From Parastagonospora avenae f. sp. tritici 18332-5 (lineage: Eukaryota > Ascomycota > Dothideomycetes > Pleosporales > Phaeosphaeriaceae): a stretch of 64,000 bases of DNA. Location of the stretch: positions 434,001 through 498,000 of the forward strand of contig JAFJTR010000015.1 in the NCBI GenBank assembly GCA_022559985.1. The letters run 5' to 3'. The position numbers and the translations under genes were made by a program. The notes below the pieces were generated by a model. That model saw only the letters and a program-made list of their open reading frames with translations. It was not told the origin of the DNA and did not search any database. Below, piece by piece: positions 45,186 to 57,801 of the stretch (position 1 is its first letter; every line of letters begins with the position of its first letter).

Positions 45186-45737
45186 CGCATATGCATCGTA
45201 GGCAGCATCCTCACCTTCACACGTTGACGCCGAGTTTCCATGGAGGTCCAAAATGTCAAAAGTTGCGAGTGCAAGGGCGTGGCTGCGGTCCAAGCTCCTT
45301 GCGACGCTGCGGAGCGCTGGTGCGGGGTCATGGCATTCGTTGGGGAGGAGATGGGACGGCATGCCAGGTGGGTCATTGGGTCATGCACGTGTGCTTCCCC
45401 GATAGCTCAAGCTTGCATGTGGAAGCGTGGATGCGTGGAAGCCTGCGGATCGCCCAACAGCTCGTTCCTGCACGGTTCAGACGCCAACAAAACCATGGCC
45501 TCTTCTCTGTGGCCTGACACCTGCTGCATACCTCATTTCAGCCTCTTCAAAACACAGGCCCATCTCAGCGCTCCATGATCATCCGCCTCAGCTACCCCAC
45601 TGCGCGCCGTATACTTTATCTAGGCCCTAGCCCACTCGTCCACCTGAGCGCAGCCACATAAACACCACAAACACGCGCATGCCTCTTCTGCCTTTTCACC
45701 CTTCCGATAGCGGCTTCAGACATCCTACACCGCATTT
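45186..45737. promoter_or_regulatory. Divergent promoter region NAD kinase/acyltransferase
   Basis: A 552-bp head-to-head spacer. Frames that cross it (45155-45517, 45240-45578) are not supported by similarity. Confidence 0.4.
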
Positions 45738-47137
45738 ATGAGCAACAGCATGGCGACCGACAACCTCAGGCAGCGGCATGGCCCTACGACCACCGAAGTA
45801 TCCGACTCCATATCCAGCTCCGAGGAGTCACCATCTGAGCAAACACCACACCCAGGCGGTGAGATCAAGCATGGGCCGTGGCAGCAGGCTCTGCGCATGT
45901 TTCTGTTTGCCGTCTACTTCAACGGCAGCATTCTGGCGTAAGCACATCCATCTGTTTTGGGTCCATGTACAATATGCTTACACCTCGCCTAGTATCGCTG
46001 TCACGCAGTTCATCGGCGCGCCGCTGTACTTCTACAGCAAGGACTTGTTCTATGCCTGGATGGCCATGAGCAAGCAGCACTTCGGCATCGTCAGCGCCAC
46101 CATGACATATTGGTGGGCACCCGTCAAGATCAGAATCAGCGGAGACGAGAGCATCAGAGGACAAATGCGGAAGACAGAGGATGGCCGACTCGAATGCGAC
46201 TTTCCAGAGCGCATTGTCTACGTCTCGAACCACCAGGTACACACATGACAGCACCAGGCAAAGCATCACGAGAAGCTAACAGCCATAGATCTACACCGAC
46301 TGGGTCTACCTCTGGTGGATTGCCTACACCTCCTCCATGCACGGCCACCTCTACATCATCCTCAAAGAGTCCATAAAATACATCCCCATACTTGGCACCG
46401 GCATGATGTTCTACGGCTTCGTCTTCCTTAGCCGCAAATGGGCCACAGACAAAGAGCGTTTCCGGTATCGGCTAAAGAAGCTATCCACAAGCCACAGCGG
46501 ACCACTGTCCGGCAGCAAAGGCCTTGATCCCATGTGGTTACTGCTCTTCCCCGAAGGTACCAACTTGAGCAAGAATGGACGGACTGCGAGCAAGAAGTGG
46601 GCGGACAAGAACGACATGCCAGATCTCCGACATGCATTACTTCCACGCAGCACAGGACTGCACTTTTGTCTCCAAGAACTCAAAGGCACAGTCGAGTGGA
46701 TGTACGACTGTACACTGGCATACGAAGGCGTGCCCGTTGGCCAATACGGCCAAGACCTCTTCACTCTGCGCGGCACCTATTTCCAAGGCCGTCCCCCAAA
46801 GTCAGTCAACATCCACTTGCGTCGCTTCCGCATTGCCGATATTCCGCTGGACGACGAGAAGGAATTCAGCGACTGGGTGCTGGCGCGATGGCGCGAGAAG
46901 GACGATATGTTGCAGTATTATGTCGAAAACAACCGCTTCCCGGCCGATGAGGGAGTGACCCCGAACGTCAACGGAGGGCAACCCATCAAGGGTGCGGGAT
47001 GGATCGAGACAGAAGTTCGACCTGTGAAGTGGGCGGAATGGGTGCAGGTGTTCGTTCCTACCGCGGCGTTGGCGCTGGTCATTAACGTTTTGGTCAAGAT
47101 GGCCAACGTCGTCTTGAGACTCACTAGGGTGAAATGA
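45738..47137 (+). CDS. PlsC-type lysophospholipid acyltransferase (Cst26/LCLAT1-like)
   Basis: Membrane acyltransferase that probably transfers acyl chains to lysophospholipids such as lysophosphatidylinositol. Exons 45738-45937, 45993-46236 and 46289-47137 give 430 residues. The catalytic HX4D motif is SNHQIYTDW (H147...D152), formed across the second splice junction. FPEGTN lies at about 235-240, the substrate-binding block of the family. An N-terminal hydrophobic helix (MFLFAVYFNGSILAIAV) and a C-terminal one (VFVPTAALALVINVLVKMANVVL) anchor it, probably in the ER. A second Met (codon 5) is an alternative start with no effect on the domain. Confidence 0.88.
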
Positions 47138-47255
47138 AGGAGATGCCTCATGTACAGGATTAATGTTCAACGGCGTTTTGGATCGCTGGGGCGTTGCGTA
47201 GATTCTTCGATTGACTTGATACCCTATGTAGTCCACTTTATAGCATTCTCCTCTT

Positions 47256-49356
47256 CTATACGCCTCTCTCGTACCGGGTCCAACTAACGTAATCCTTCTT
47301 CGGTCCTTTGACGTCATACCTGACTTCCCACCACATTGTGCCTTCTCCTCCTGTCATCCCCTCGCTGAATCTCCAACTCGCAGCATACAAGTCTTCGGCG
47401 CAGAGATGTTGTTCCTTATTCTTCGCCTCGACTTCTCCCTCCTTCGTGACAAGCGCGTCCATCTCAACAAACATACCGCCGATCCCTTCGCCTGCTTTAC
47501 CAACTCCGTCTTCCACATTGGCGCGCGGAAGTCTTTCATCGTCGAAGAACTTGACCACGACCGCGTTGTTGATTAGCTGGTATACATATTTCCTCCTCGC
47601 GTTGAACTTCAATCTGGTATTTGTAACGAATTCACCTTCTTCGGCATAGAGCCGTGTTGGCGGGAATGAAGGGGGCAGAGAACATGGAGTGAATGTTGCG
47701 TTTCCTGTGACTGTGCCGGAGGGGTGAGAGGGCAGTGTTGAGGTGAGGGTGCGGTGGAAAGACCACTTCGAGGTAGATGAGAGGGCGGCGAATAATTTGG
47801 AAGGGAGAGACGGGTCCTGCGGCGGATCATCGTTGCTTTTCTCTTGAGTGTTGGTATACTCATGATTGCTTCCACTGAAAAAAGTCCCATTATCTGGTCT
47901 GGCTCGTAGAGGTAAACTCACGACCTTGGGATCCTGCGTCGTCAAAAGCACAGAGTTGACACTCTGCAGTGTCGTCCGGCTTGGATTCAGAGCGGGGTTC
48001 GAAGTCGTGATCCAGCTTAGGCGCTGTTTGATGAAGTTCTTGTCGATACCTGCAGCGCCGCGCCTTGTACTGAGGTCGATGTGGCCGCTTTCGTCGGTGT
48101 GGAGGCAAAGTACGGCGAGAGCGGTTCCAACGGAGAGGTCTTTGCCTGTTGGGCAAGTTACTAGCATCTTCAGAGATGAAGCTGCGGGAAGAGAGGAGAG
48201 GAAATCTTGAAGCAGAGGCAGTTCATTCCGAAGATCACGAGAACCAAGCTTCCCAATCTGACATTTGAGTGGCAGGTAATACTTGACCCTTGCTTCCTTG
48301 AGTCTGGTGGAGGATAGTGGTTCTGGAGTGCAGCTGATGACTACATCGAAGTTGGTCAAGTCAATATTTTGACTCGGCGAGATGCAAAGGCTGGTGGTAG
48401 GTTTAACTAGAGTGGCTGTAGAATCGGCGCTATTCTGAGACTCTTCCTCGAGCAGCTTTGCTACGACATCTGGCGCGTCCTCTTCACTTGTGCTCATGAG
48501 CAATTCCTTATGCTTCCAGAAGACTGGTGGTGTGAGACCATGGCTCCAAGCTTCGTGGTCGTCAGCACCGCCTTGGATGTAGCCACCTTCGGATGCTTCG
48601 GCGCCTAGGACGCGCCGTGATGCTGTGCAAAGAACAATCGGATGAAAGTCTGTGTATGCTGGTGGCGACTCCGGCAATGATGATTGTTGAGTGATCCAGA
48701 TTGGCCGTAGTGGCTTTTGAAGCTTTTTGCGCAGCTCCGGTATCTTGGGTTTGCAAATATCCTTCCGTAGTTAGGATATGAAAAGGGAACACAATATCTA
48801 TTCGGGGCTGACTTACAAGGAACTGAGAAACAAACCCATCAATCCTGCTTGCAATCTGCGCATGTTCGCTTGACGAAACAGCTTGTGGAGGCGTGTACAT
48901 CGCATGCCGTCCCTCCCCACTAAATACGGCGCGGTTGATAACACAACACCAGATCGGTATCGTTTTGCTCAGCGCGTCAGGCATACTCTTTCCTCGCCTC
49001 GTCGAATCTACAACCACGGCACCGCCATGTTTCTGAATAACGTCGAGCAGCTGCAGGTTCAGCCGCCGCAAACTGAACCCCCATTGGTTCATGTGACCAT
49101 CCGTGCTCTTGAAGTACACGCCCTCTGCTTTCCTCTCGAGAGGAATGTACCAAGAACCACAGCGCTCGTTAGCTACAAGGGGAAGTCGATATGCTTCCGA
49201 GACCGAAGCAACGAATTCGCTGTCTGAGATGATTGAAGTGAGGCGGTTGTGAATCGACAGCGCAGACTTCTTCAGCGAGGAAAGTGTGCTGGAGAAGTTG
49301 GGGTTGTTTGCAAGATGCGGAAATAGGATGTCAGTTTCAGACAGAGGTTGGGTCAT
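47256..49356 (-). CDS. RIT1: Initiator tRNA A64 2'-O-ribosyl phosphate transferase (Rit1) fused to a DUF6314-like domain
   Basis: Rit1 modifies A64 of initiator tRNA-Met so that it is not used in elongation. Exons 48817-49356 and 47256-48761 (55-bp intron) give 681 residues. The N-terminal domain has SALSIHNRLTSI, NERCGSWYIPL, YFKSTDGH and VDSTRRGKSMPDALSKTIP. The phosphatase-like C-terminal part has TCPTGKDLSVGTALAVLC (about 383-400) and NPSRTTLQSVNSVLL (about 440-454), where fungal Rit1 proteins usually end. The frame continues into a region resembling DUF6314 (about 499-681: KLFAALSSTSKWSFHRTL, LYAEEGEF, KYVYQLINNAVVVKFFDD, YDVKGPKKDYVSWTRY). A strong candidate intron at 47875-47921 would end Rit1 shortly after its own domain. 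Confidence 0.85.
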
Positions 49357-49992
49357 TTCGAGTTTCGGAGGTCTGTTTTTGGGACGGCCGATAGCACAAT
49401 GTGGCGCTGACTGAAGTCGAGATTATTTCAGTTGCGTGTGCCCCGCATCGCTCTGTCGGGAGAAATGTAATGCTGCGAAACAGACAGCATCTAGGTCTGG
49501 CCCAGACTAAAGCAAATATGGCATGTTGAATTTGTTCGACAGATGCTTTCACGATGCTATGTAACGATGGCAGTTTCTCCAAGATGAGTTCCGCAGTTTT
49601 GGCTAGTCCAAAAGAAGTATAGCACACCAGGCCGAGGGACGCGTTGAATGCCCACTGAGGTCAGCCTGAGTGTATAAATCTATCCCTTGCTAATAGAGCA
49701 TAGGTAATGTTTTCCAGAACTCCAGAACCCCGAGCACATGTATTCTTGCTCAAACGCCTATCGCTGAAGATGATGCCTCCCACATAAACTCCATCGCTTC
49801 GCCTAGCTGCAAAAGCTTCCCAGATCCACCCAAGGAGAGATAGTGTAGTGCCGTGACGCACATTGGAACAAGATTCGTCTTTCGTTTTCATCTTCGTCAA
49901 TCGTGAATATATTAGCATGAGCTTGCCTCGCTGCTAAAAATGCTTCCCAGCTCCTCTCTTAATCGTCTATGAGCTTCGCGATCCAGGCCTTC
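49357..49992. other. Intergenic stretch upstream of RIT1 and downstream of the MFS gene
   Basis: No gene is supported. It includes the RIT1 promoter; a lone ACGCGT occurs near 49640. Confidence 0.5.
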
Positions 49993-52195
49993 CTAAGACA
50001 ATCGCCTCCTGAAGGGCTCGTCAATCTCCTCCTCCTTTTCTTCGTGAACGCGCAATGTGAGGTATGCTGCCGCAATTGCGCAGATGCCTCCAAAGCGAAG
50101 GACCCATGCTACACTCTCGTCGCCTGGAACACCTCGAGGCTTCTGAAGGAACTTGAACATGACAGCACTGACAAGGGTAGCAATTACCTGCGGCGCAGCG
50201 ATGGCGACATTGTGGATACCAAGAACGACGCCTGCCGAATCAGCCCCGGAGCCGGATGCGTCATCTTCTCCCTCGGCAATGAGTTGCGACTCTCGATCAC
50301 GGGGCCGGATAATACCGCGTCGGATGGCGTCGCGCTTGGAGATTTCAGAAGCGATGATGGCAAATGGGGCCCAGTTGGTGATGCACCATGGAATACCAAT
50401 GGCACCCACAAGGATCGTTGCACCCATTGTGGACTTGATGAAGAATGTCAGGACCATGAGGACGGCGAAAGCGAGATGCGAGAAGACCCATGCGCGACGA
50501 AGAGTAAGCGACTTGATTTGGAGGACATCCAATGACTGTGAAATCTTTTCCATGAGTGTGCGTGGAGTGCCCTTGGACGTGTGGGACAAGGCAAAGTAGC
50601 CAGAGCCACCCATTGAATGTGGAGTCGCAGGTGTCATTGGCGTTGCGGGTGTCATTGGGCGGTCGGGTTCTGGTGCTTGGAAGGTCGGAGGAATGACGAA
50701 TGGAAGGAATACCGAGGCTGCGAAGGTGACAACAGCAAACAGCAGGAGTGCCCTGGTTCCAATTCTGGTTGCATCTTCCCATTCGCGGTCAATGTCCTTG
50801 TCTGTCGCGTCCGGATGTTTCTCCAGGTAGGGATTCACATAGATCTGGCCAACGTAGGTGGTGATATAGAAGAGGAACGGAAACCATCCGATCCATGCGA
50901 AGAATTGAACTTCACAGACTCGCTTGATCTGCGCAGGGAGGGCGCCGACGGAGCGGAACAGTGACTTGAAGAAAGCAATGACACCGCCTTCTTGTTCCGC
51001 TGGAGCAGCGTCCCAGGTCGGATCGCGTTCCTCGCAGGCAGTTACACTGATTCCGACAGTAAGGGCCATGATAAAGGATGCGATGGCGCAGAGGACTTTG
51101 AACTGTGAGTCACCAAGCCATGGAAGGTATTCCGGTAGCTTAATGTAACCAGCCAGGTAGCCCGCAATGTTTCCAATACCAGCAGACCGCATCAACCAGG
51201 CATTGGCCGACTCCTGCTGGTGGGTAGGTGCGACGTCTACAATATAAGCTCGGACACCAGCTTGGACTGATACAGGGTCAGAGTCAGGAGGCAACCGAAT
51301 GCAGAAGATGTTCGGGATACTTACTGACGTTGATAGCGAAGTCCAATACGTATACGAACAGGATGGCGAAGAGCATGATGCTTGTGCGAACGCCAGTGGA
51401 CTCTGGATCGGCACCGAAAATGCCCAGAAAGCCTCCAACGAGTTCCTTGGCCCAAGCCAGAACCATGAGAGATAGAATAGTGGCGACCGCGCCACCTACG
51501 ATGAAGGGTCGCCGCTTTCCCCATCGCATGCGGCAATTGTCACTCTTGAGACCGACATAGGGCTGAACCAGGACACCAGAAAGCGGACCGGCAATCCATA
51601 CAAGGGCGAGCATCGACTTGCTCAGGCCGAGAGACAACAGGTAGGGCTACATGGACGATTAGTATTGTGGGCGGAGGCAGTGCAAGGTTTCGCACATGCA
51701 GAGACCGGCATATTATATTTAATATATGCAGGGTCTCGACGAAAGCAATTCCCAAAAGCTAGGAGAAGAACTCACCGAACCGTTGGAGGTCTCGACGGAC
51801 CAGCCAATCTGGAGTCCCAGTCCACAGACGGTGAGCAGGAACAGGAACAAACTGCTCTTGGTCTCCTCGGTCTGCTGCTCGCCTTGCCAATCGTCGTCGT
51901 CGAGGGGCGACATGGTCTCCTTCAGTAGCGGGTCGACTTCGCGTGACATTCTGCTTGGCTGTATGAAGGGCGAGTGCTCTTGGACTGCTTCGATAAAGTC
52001 AACGCGTGGCCTGCCTTCTGTCGTGGGACGCCCGTCGCCGGAGCCAGAGATATCGCGGCCGAAGGACACTAGTTTTGGGCGAGGCTTGGGGCGTTGCTGC
52101 GAGCTGGTGTCGATTCTGGGGGTGTTGCGGGGCGAGTCAAGCGGGGAGCTCGGAGGTGAGGGTGAGGAAGGCCCATCGGGCCGTTGTGTAGACAT
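49993..52195 (-). CDS. MFS sugar transporter, sucrose/alpha-glucoside (SUT-like) type
   Basis: Plasma-membrane proton-coupled sugar symporter of the GPH/SUT-like type, similar to plant SUTs and S. pombe Sut1. Exons 51776-52195, 51325-51646 and 49993-51266 (introns 129 and 58 bp) give 671 residues. A Ser/Pro-rich cytosolic N-terminus precedes about 12 membrane helices. Key blocks are LGLQIGWSVETSNGS joined to PYLLSLGLSKSMLALVWIAG, PLSGVLVQPYVG, the loop motif RWGKRRPFIVGG, and AYIVDVAPTHQQESANAW. A long central cytosolic loop with PATPMTPATP repeats follows, then WAPFAIIASEIS. The GTG at 52258 is in frame, but the first ATG is 52195. The exact sugar is not determinable. Confidence 0.88.
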
Positions 52196-53098
52196 GATTG
52201 CGGTCGCTGGGCGGATCGTGCTGCGATGGACGGGCGACGAGGATCGAGGGTCAGACACACTGTGATTGGCAGGCGCTATGGGGTTTCACCGGCAGAGTAG
52301 AGATGGAGAGGCAGACGCGGAGAGAAACGTGGAGAAATGAGAAACGAGGTGAAGGGCACAGTGGGTAGGTACTATGTATCTAGAAGGTGCTAGGCGTTGG
52401 AGGCACACGATGCCATGTTCCTGTCCAACAGTTGGTGCCACCGGGGGAAGCCGCCGAGTCTTGGGGTGAGACGGCGTCAAGAAAGCGCAGGCAGATGATG
52501 CGTAGAGGGAGGGGGACGAGAATAATATTGCGGGCAGTGTGCGTGCTGCGTGCCTTTAAGAGGCGGTGAAGGTCAGGTGGTGCACGCTCACAGGCTTCCC
52601 GAGGAGCTTCTGTAGCGTCGTTGTGCCGTGTGATTCTGGCTGGATGTCATGCAGCGGCAGCCTTGAGGAGCGGTTTGGAGTGTGAAATGACGTCGGCGCG
52701 AGGTGGGGACGTTTTCGCGAGACCCTGGTCGCGCTTGCCCAAAACGCTCAGGCCGCGGGCACCGGGTCCGAGCCCGCGTTGCGTGTTGGATGCCTGTGTG
52801 GCAGCCAGGTCAGAGGCCATTCGAACATTCAGACATTCAGACATTCAGACTTCAGACCTGCCCAGCCCATTGTTTGTCGCAGATCACACGCCATTTTCAC
52901 CCACGCGCGCATCGCAGAGCCGCCGCCCGACTGCCGCCTCCGCCTCCGACTACGCCTGGCGCAACGTTGCCTTACGTCCCAACCACACACGCACACAAAG
53001 CCCGCCCTTGGTGCACCAGACACCAAGCAGCCACCTTTCCCTCCCGCGCGCACTTCTCAGACGGCGACTGCTGATGATCCCGCGACGGTAGACACACC
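52196..53098. promoter_or_regulatory. Divergent region MFS transporter/NHX1
   Basis: A 903-bp head-to-head spacer. It contains a small tandem repeat: three copies of CATTCAGA plus a partial one at 52826-52856. No gene is supported. Confidence 0.45.
52826..52856. repeat. 8-bp microsatellite (CATTCAGA)x3
   Basis: Three perfect 8-bp units followed by CTTCAGA, upstream of NHX1. Likely a polymorphic simple repeat. Confidence 0.8.
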
Positions 53099-55488
53099 AT
53101 GGCTTCGGTGCTCGGATGGTGGGCCATCGGCCAGATACTCAGTACGCGTCCACCCTCTCAGAACCACCAAAGTAGTCACTGACATATCCTCTAGAGCGCG
53201 ATGCTGTCGATGCGGACCCCGACGGTCAGTTTCTCCATGCTCCTCAATCCCTCGCCGATCCAACTCTAATGCGCCGCAACAGAAGAGCCAGAGGCGGGCC
53301 AGAAGGAAATATTCACATCATGGGCCCTGTCCATCCTCATCGTCCTGCTCATAATAGCCCTGTTTACGAGCTACATTCTCCACACGCGGAAAATACAAGC
53401 CGTCCACGAGACCGTCCTGTCCATTTTTGCTGGTACGTTAGTCTTGCTGGTGCATTATTTCTCCCCCGTGGTCGACGTGCCGTGCCCTAGCCCCAGCGTG
53501 CATAATACATGACATCTGGGGCCTTTGGTGGCATCGGAGAACTCGATCGCCCGCTTGTAGTGGGGCTCTGCGCATGTGGCCGTCTATAATGGAGCATTTC
53601 GCGCTACTGGACTACTGGGCTTCACTAACACCATTCAGGTATGGTCGTTGGCCTCGTGCTGCGGCTGACGGCAGTGGCATCGGTGCGAGATGTCGTGAGT
53701 TTCGATTACCAGATGTTCTTCAATCTACTACTACCACCAATCATCCTTTCTGCCGGCTATGAGTTACACCAAGTTGGTCTCCCTTTCCCAAAAAAAATTA
53801 CCAACACCCACTTACCCTAACAGGGGAACTTCTTCCGGCACATTGGCGCTATTCTTACTTTTGCTTTCGCTGGCACCTTCATCTCAGCCCTCGTCCTTGG
53901 CCTGATCTTATTCCTCTGGACCAGAATACCCCTCGATGGCTTCCAGATCAATTTCGTTGAGGCCATGTCGGTCGGCGCCACGCTCTCCGCCACCGACCCT
54001 GTCACCATTCTTGCTATTTTTGACACGTACAAGGTCGAGCCAAAGCTCTACACCATCATTTTTGGGGAGTCCATCCTCAACGATGCCGTGGCTATTGTCT
54101 TGTTCGAAACTGCTCAAAAGTACAAAGACGGCGCTGAGTCACTGGGAATACTGAGTCTGTTCGAGGCTTTCGGCATCTTCTTTGGCGTCTTCTTCGGAAG
54201 TTTGTTCATCGGTGTCATGGTTGGGATTGGCGCATCGCTAATGTTGAAGTTCACCTATGTGAGGCGTTTCCCAAAGACGGAGAGCTGTCTGATCATCCTC
54301 ATCGCATACTTGACCTACTTCTTCTCCAACGCCATCCACATGTCCGGTAAGCAGCACACTCTTCTGAATAACCCCTCAACTTACAGAACTATAGGAATCG
54401 TGTCTCTGCTTTTCTGCGGCATATGCCTCAAGCATTATGCCTACCACAACATGTCTCGCCGCACACAACTCTCGACCAAGTTCGTCTTCCAAGTCACGGC
54501 GCAATTGGCGGAGAATTTCATCTTCATCTACTTGGGTCTGTCGCTCTTCACCGATGACAAGCTCGAATATAAGCCACTCTTCATCTTGATCACAGTAGCC
54601 GGGATTTGCGCTGCGCGATGGTGTGCCGTCTTTCCACTTTCCAAGCTCATCAACGCCATATCAAGATATCGCCAGCGTCGTCGTGGCGAAGAAGTAGTGG
54701 AAGAGATTCCTTATGCTCACCAAGCTATGATTTATTGGGCAGGACTGCGAGGTGCGGTAGGTGTCGCCCTCGCTGCAGGTCTTACTGGTAACAACGGCGA
54801 CACCCTACGGGCGACTGTATTGGTTGTAGTCGTGCTGACCGTTATTATCTTTGGTGGGACCACGGCGCGCATGCTAGAGATCCTAGGCATACGCACAGGC
54901 GTCGTCGAAGAAATCGATTCCGACGACGAATTTGACATTGAGGTTGTCAACGGCGGCATGTATGCCCGCAACAAGGGCCAAGCCATTGGCCACACCCCGC
55001 GTCCCGGCCAAAATGGCTACACACTGAACAACGTCAACGGTAACGAAGGAACGTATTCCAGCGGCGCATTTGCCCACAACAGCCCTCCAACACGGCCCAA
55101 CGGCTTTGCAAGCCGACGTAACTCAAGCCGCCAGCGCCGTGTAGACGGCGCAGATCAAGGTCTTCTCAGTCCTGGTCACAGCGGCTCCGAGGAAGATGAC
55201 AATGACCTCGATCTCCCACCAAATGCCCGCCGCTCTCCCAACCGCAACCCATCGCCCCTGGGCCTCTCGGCTGATGCGGCCATGTATCCTACATCAGGCC
55301 ATAGGGCCGATGAGTCTGGCGCGGCCGAAGGATCGAGTAGGATGGCAACGGCAACTGGTGCTGTCAAGCAACTGTTCAGCGAATTAAGTCATGATCCTGC
55401 AAACGCCTTCAAACAGATCGATGATGGGTTCCTGAAACCACATCTGTTGTTAGACCCAGGGAAAGGACCTGGGCCAAATAATGTGTAA
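53099..55488 (+). CDS. NHX1: Endosomal/vacuolar Na+(K+)/H+ exchanger Nhx1
   Basis: Exchanges cytosolic Na+/K+ for lumenal H+ in late endosomes and so controls lumenal pH and trafficking. Exons are 53099-53141, 53195-53224, 53283-53432, 53639-53772, 53824-54346 and 54395-55488, giving 657 residues; yeast Nhx1 is 633. Diagnostic blocks are NLLLPPIILSAGYELHQGNFFRH, SVGATLSATDPVTILAIF (ion-binding Asp), IFGESILNDAVAIVLFE and QLAENFIFIYLGLSLF. The fifth intron (54347-54394, 48 bp) is open and in frame, so a naive translation reads through it; splicing restores HMSGIVSLLFCGI. The C-terminal tail from about 480 is hydrophilic and variable. There are about 11-12 membrane helices. Confidence 0.93.
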
Positions 55489-57801
55489 GAGGAAATGAGG
55501 AGAAGGAGCATATTCGGCGTTTGGAGTCTGAAATCTCACACCGCGGACTTTCGTGAAGAAAGCGTAGTAATCTGGTACAGCAATATGTCGCCATCCATAG
55601 CGGCTCTGGTCTAGTTGAATCGAAGCGTTTGCCCCATAGTCTAACAGCCAGTCTTACTTGTGTACAGCTCGCCGATTGGCGTCCGCAGCAAGGATCACGA
55701 ATAGCCAACAATGATTCACACCTGTCTTCCAGGGAATTCTCAGGGATGCTGGTAGAACACTATGTCGGCTTGCACCATGTCAATATGCACATATGGCGGC
55801 CTGTCGGCCTATGTCTTTGGCGGCTGAATCTTTGGTCGGTCGGTGTCAGACCAAGACACTGGATACAGCCAGTGCGCGTGCGCCACCGAATCTGGCTACG
55901 AAGCCGAAAATCATTCACCGTGTGTGCTAACTTTTCGCGAATTATGGACGCGCAGATCATGTCGTCCTTTCAAGCTTAAAATTCTCCTCAGACGCGAGGC
56001 TTGCAACACGTTAGTGTGAAGCTTGAGGGCAGCGATGGGGCAATGACGGCTGACTAGTGCCGATCACGAGGACCCGCATATTGGATTGCCATTTCGAACT
56101 CCATCTTACCCGTCCACTCAAAGCTGCTCCTCTAAACAACATCGCCTTGGCTTGTGATCCCTGCAACAGGGCTAGGAGCCTCACGCCTCCCGCTGGGACT
56201 TCGTTGTCGGACATAACGCGCTTAGCGATGAATTCATGGCAGCCGCTGAACTTTGCCCGGTTGCGACCATCCATGATTCAGATGCTACTGCATACTTAAA
56301 AGATGCCTCAGCGACTTGGTGCCCTTCCAGCCAGATTTATACTCTATTTGAGGCCTTACAACGACAGGAACAATGCCGAAGAACTTGCCGCAGCCTCCCG
56401 AAGGTTCGCAAGCGCTCAGAAACACTGCCTCTGTTCAAAGGCAATAACAATCCCGAGCAGTCTTTGACTACGCAGGGTGCAGCATAGGTGCTATACGAGT
56501 TGCAATATGCCGTGTTCATGGATCTCCAATTCCGGGGAACTAACACATCCACTACCTTCGAGAAGCCTTCCGAGTCTGACGAGCTGACTGACTGGGCCTA
56601 TGACATCCCTACATCCTTCGAAGAGTATACCCGGCGCGACTGACAGGGTCTTTCATACCTGTCTTTGGAACTCACATATATCACATGCATCAGGATAAAT
56701 GTCTGATTAAAGAGCCTCCAAGATCATCGCTCATCAGCACTCACTGCCAGGTGTACGTGTGAGCTGTCGGGGGCTGCTCTGGTGCCAGACGCAACGCAGG
56801 CCGATGCTGAAGCACCCGCTCGGTACCAGGACACTAGGTCTACTCTCTCCGATAACAGATGGACTTGTATTAGGAAGTCGATCACCGGTTGGGCTTGCTC
56901 CTATGTGCAATGATTGCTGGTGGCAACTTGAGGCTTCATGAGATCGAAGAAGCTACACTGAAACATCCCAGTGGCTGATCTTCGACATTCGAATTACTTC
57001 AGACACATTCTTGTATGCAGAACGAGACATCCCTCCGACATGTCACATCGAGCTTAAGCGCTGTGACTTTGACTCGGCACATCGTTTGTCAAGTTCAACC
57101 TACAACACGCCACGAATCTGTGGCAAATCGATGCCATAGGCTAGGCAGACCCCGTACACTCAGATGGCACGTTGCAGCGAGGCTCAATATGCCAGCGTGG
57201 GGATTGCGGGGCTGGGAGTGACCATCCCCGCATGCACAGGATGATATGAAACATTGCATTAATATCGCTCACAACACTACTTCAAAGACAAAGGCCTCAC
57301 AGGTTCAGCTTGGAAGGAAGTGTGAGAGAAGAGTGTACGGTACTCAGAATATAGTGCCTGGTTGAATGCTATGCTTCCTCTACTGGAAAGCTGTGTCAAT
57401 ACACGACAACAACGCAAGATATCATTGATACAGGAAACGCAGATTTCAAGGCCATTCGAACATCTCCGAAGCGGCGCCGCCACGAGATTAACTCGCTCAG
57501 TATATCATTCGCTACATGTCATATGACAAGTGCTCTCGATAGTGGGAGTCCGTTCCATGGACTTTCGATCTTCATTTGAGCCTTGTCTTGCCAGCGCTAA
57601 GATGCATAGACCCACACAACCATCTACAACGTCCTTTGCGCGGGCCTGTTTCCTTATGAGGTGCATCACCGTGCACATGGCTCGATCTACTCGCCACCAA
57701 GCCAAGTGATTTACTCTTACGAATATAAGAGGCTCATCCGCTACTTGAAGTATTGGACATCGACAATCTTCATCACTCACTCATATCCATCTGTCGACAA
57801 C
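55489..57801. other. 2.3-kb region without a supported gene, upstream of the GH6 gene
   Basis: Open frames (for example 55629-55979, 56057-56299, 56236-56487, 57015-57221) are short, overlap on both strands and show no family resemblance. No copy of the interspersed box is seen. The right end is the GH6 promoter. Confidence 0.55.
57724..57729 (+). promoter_or_regulatory. TATA-like element of the GH6 gene
   Basis: TATAAG lies 73 bp upstream of the GH6 start codon, followed by a C/T-rich stretch with CATCACTCACTC. Fungal cellulase genes often have TATA boxes at this distance. Function is inferred from position only. Confidence 0.4.

Noticed and set aside
955..53151. ACGCGT as a specific replication-gene marker throughout the window
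   Set aside because: Single ACGCGT also occur near 28504 (KAE1), 49640, 53144 (NHX1 intron) and 60939 (HIS6 start), so only the close pair upstream of RFC3 was kept.
55489..57801. Small genes at 56057-56299, 56236-56487 and 57015-57221
   Set aside because: Short overlapping frames in several phases with no family resemblance, signal peptide or splice support.
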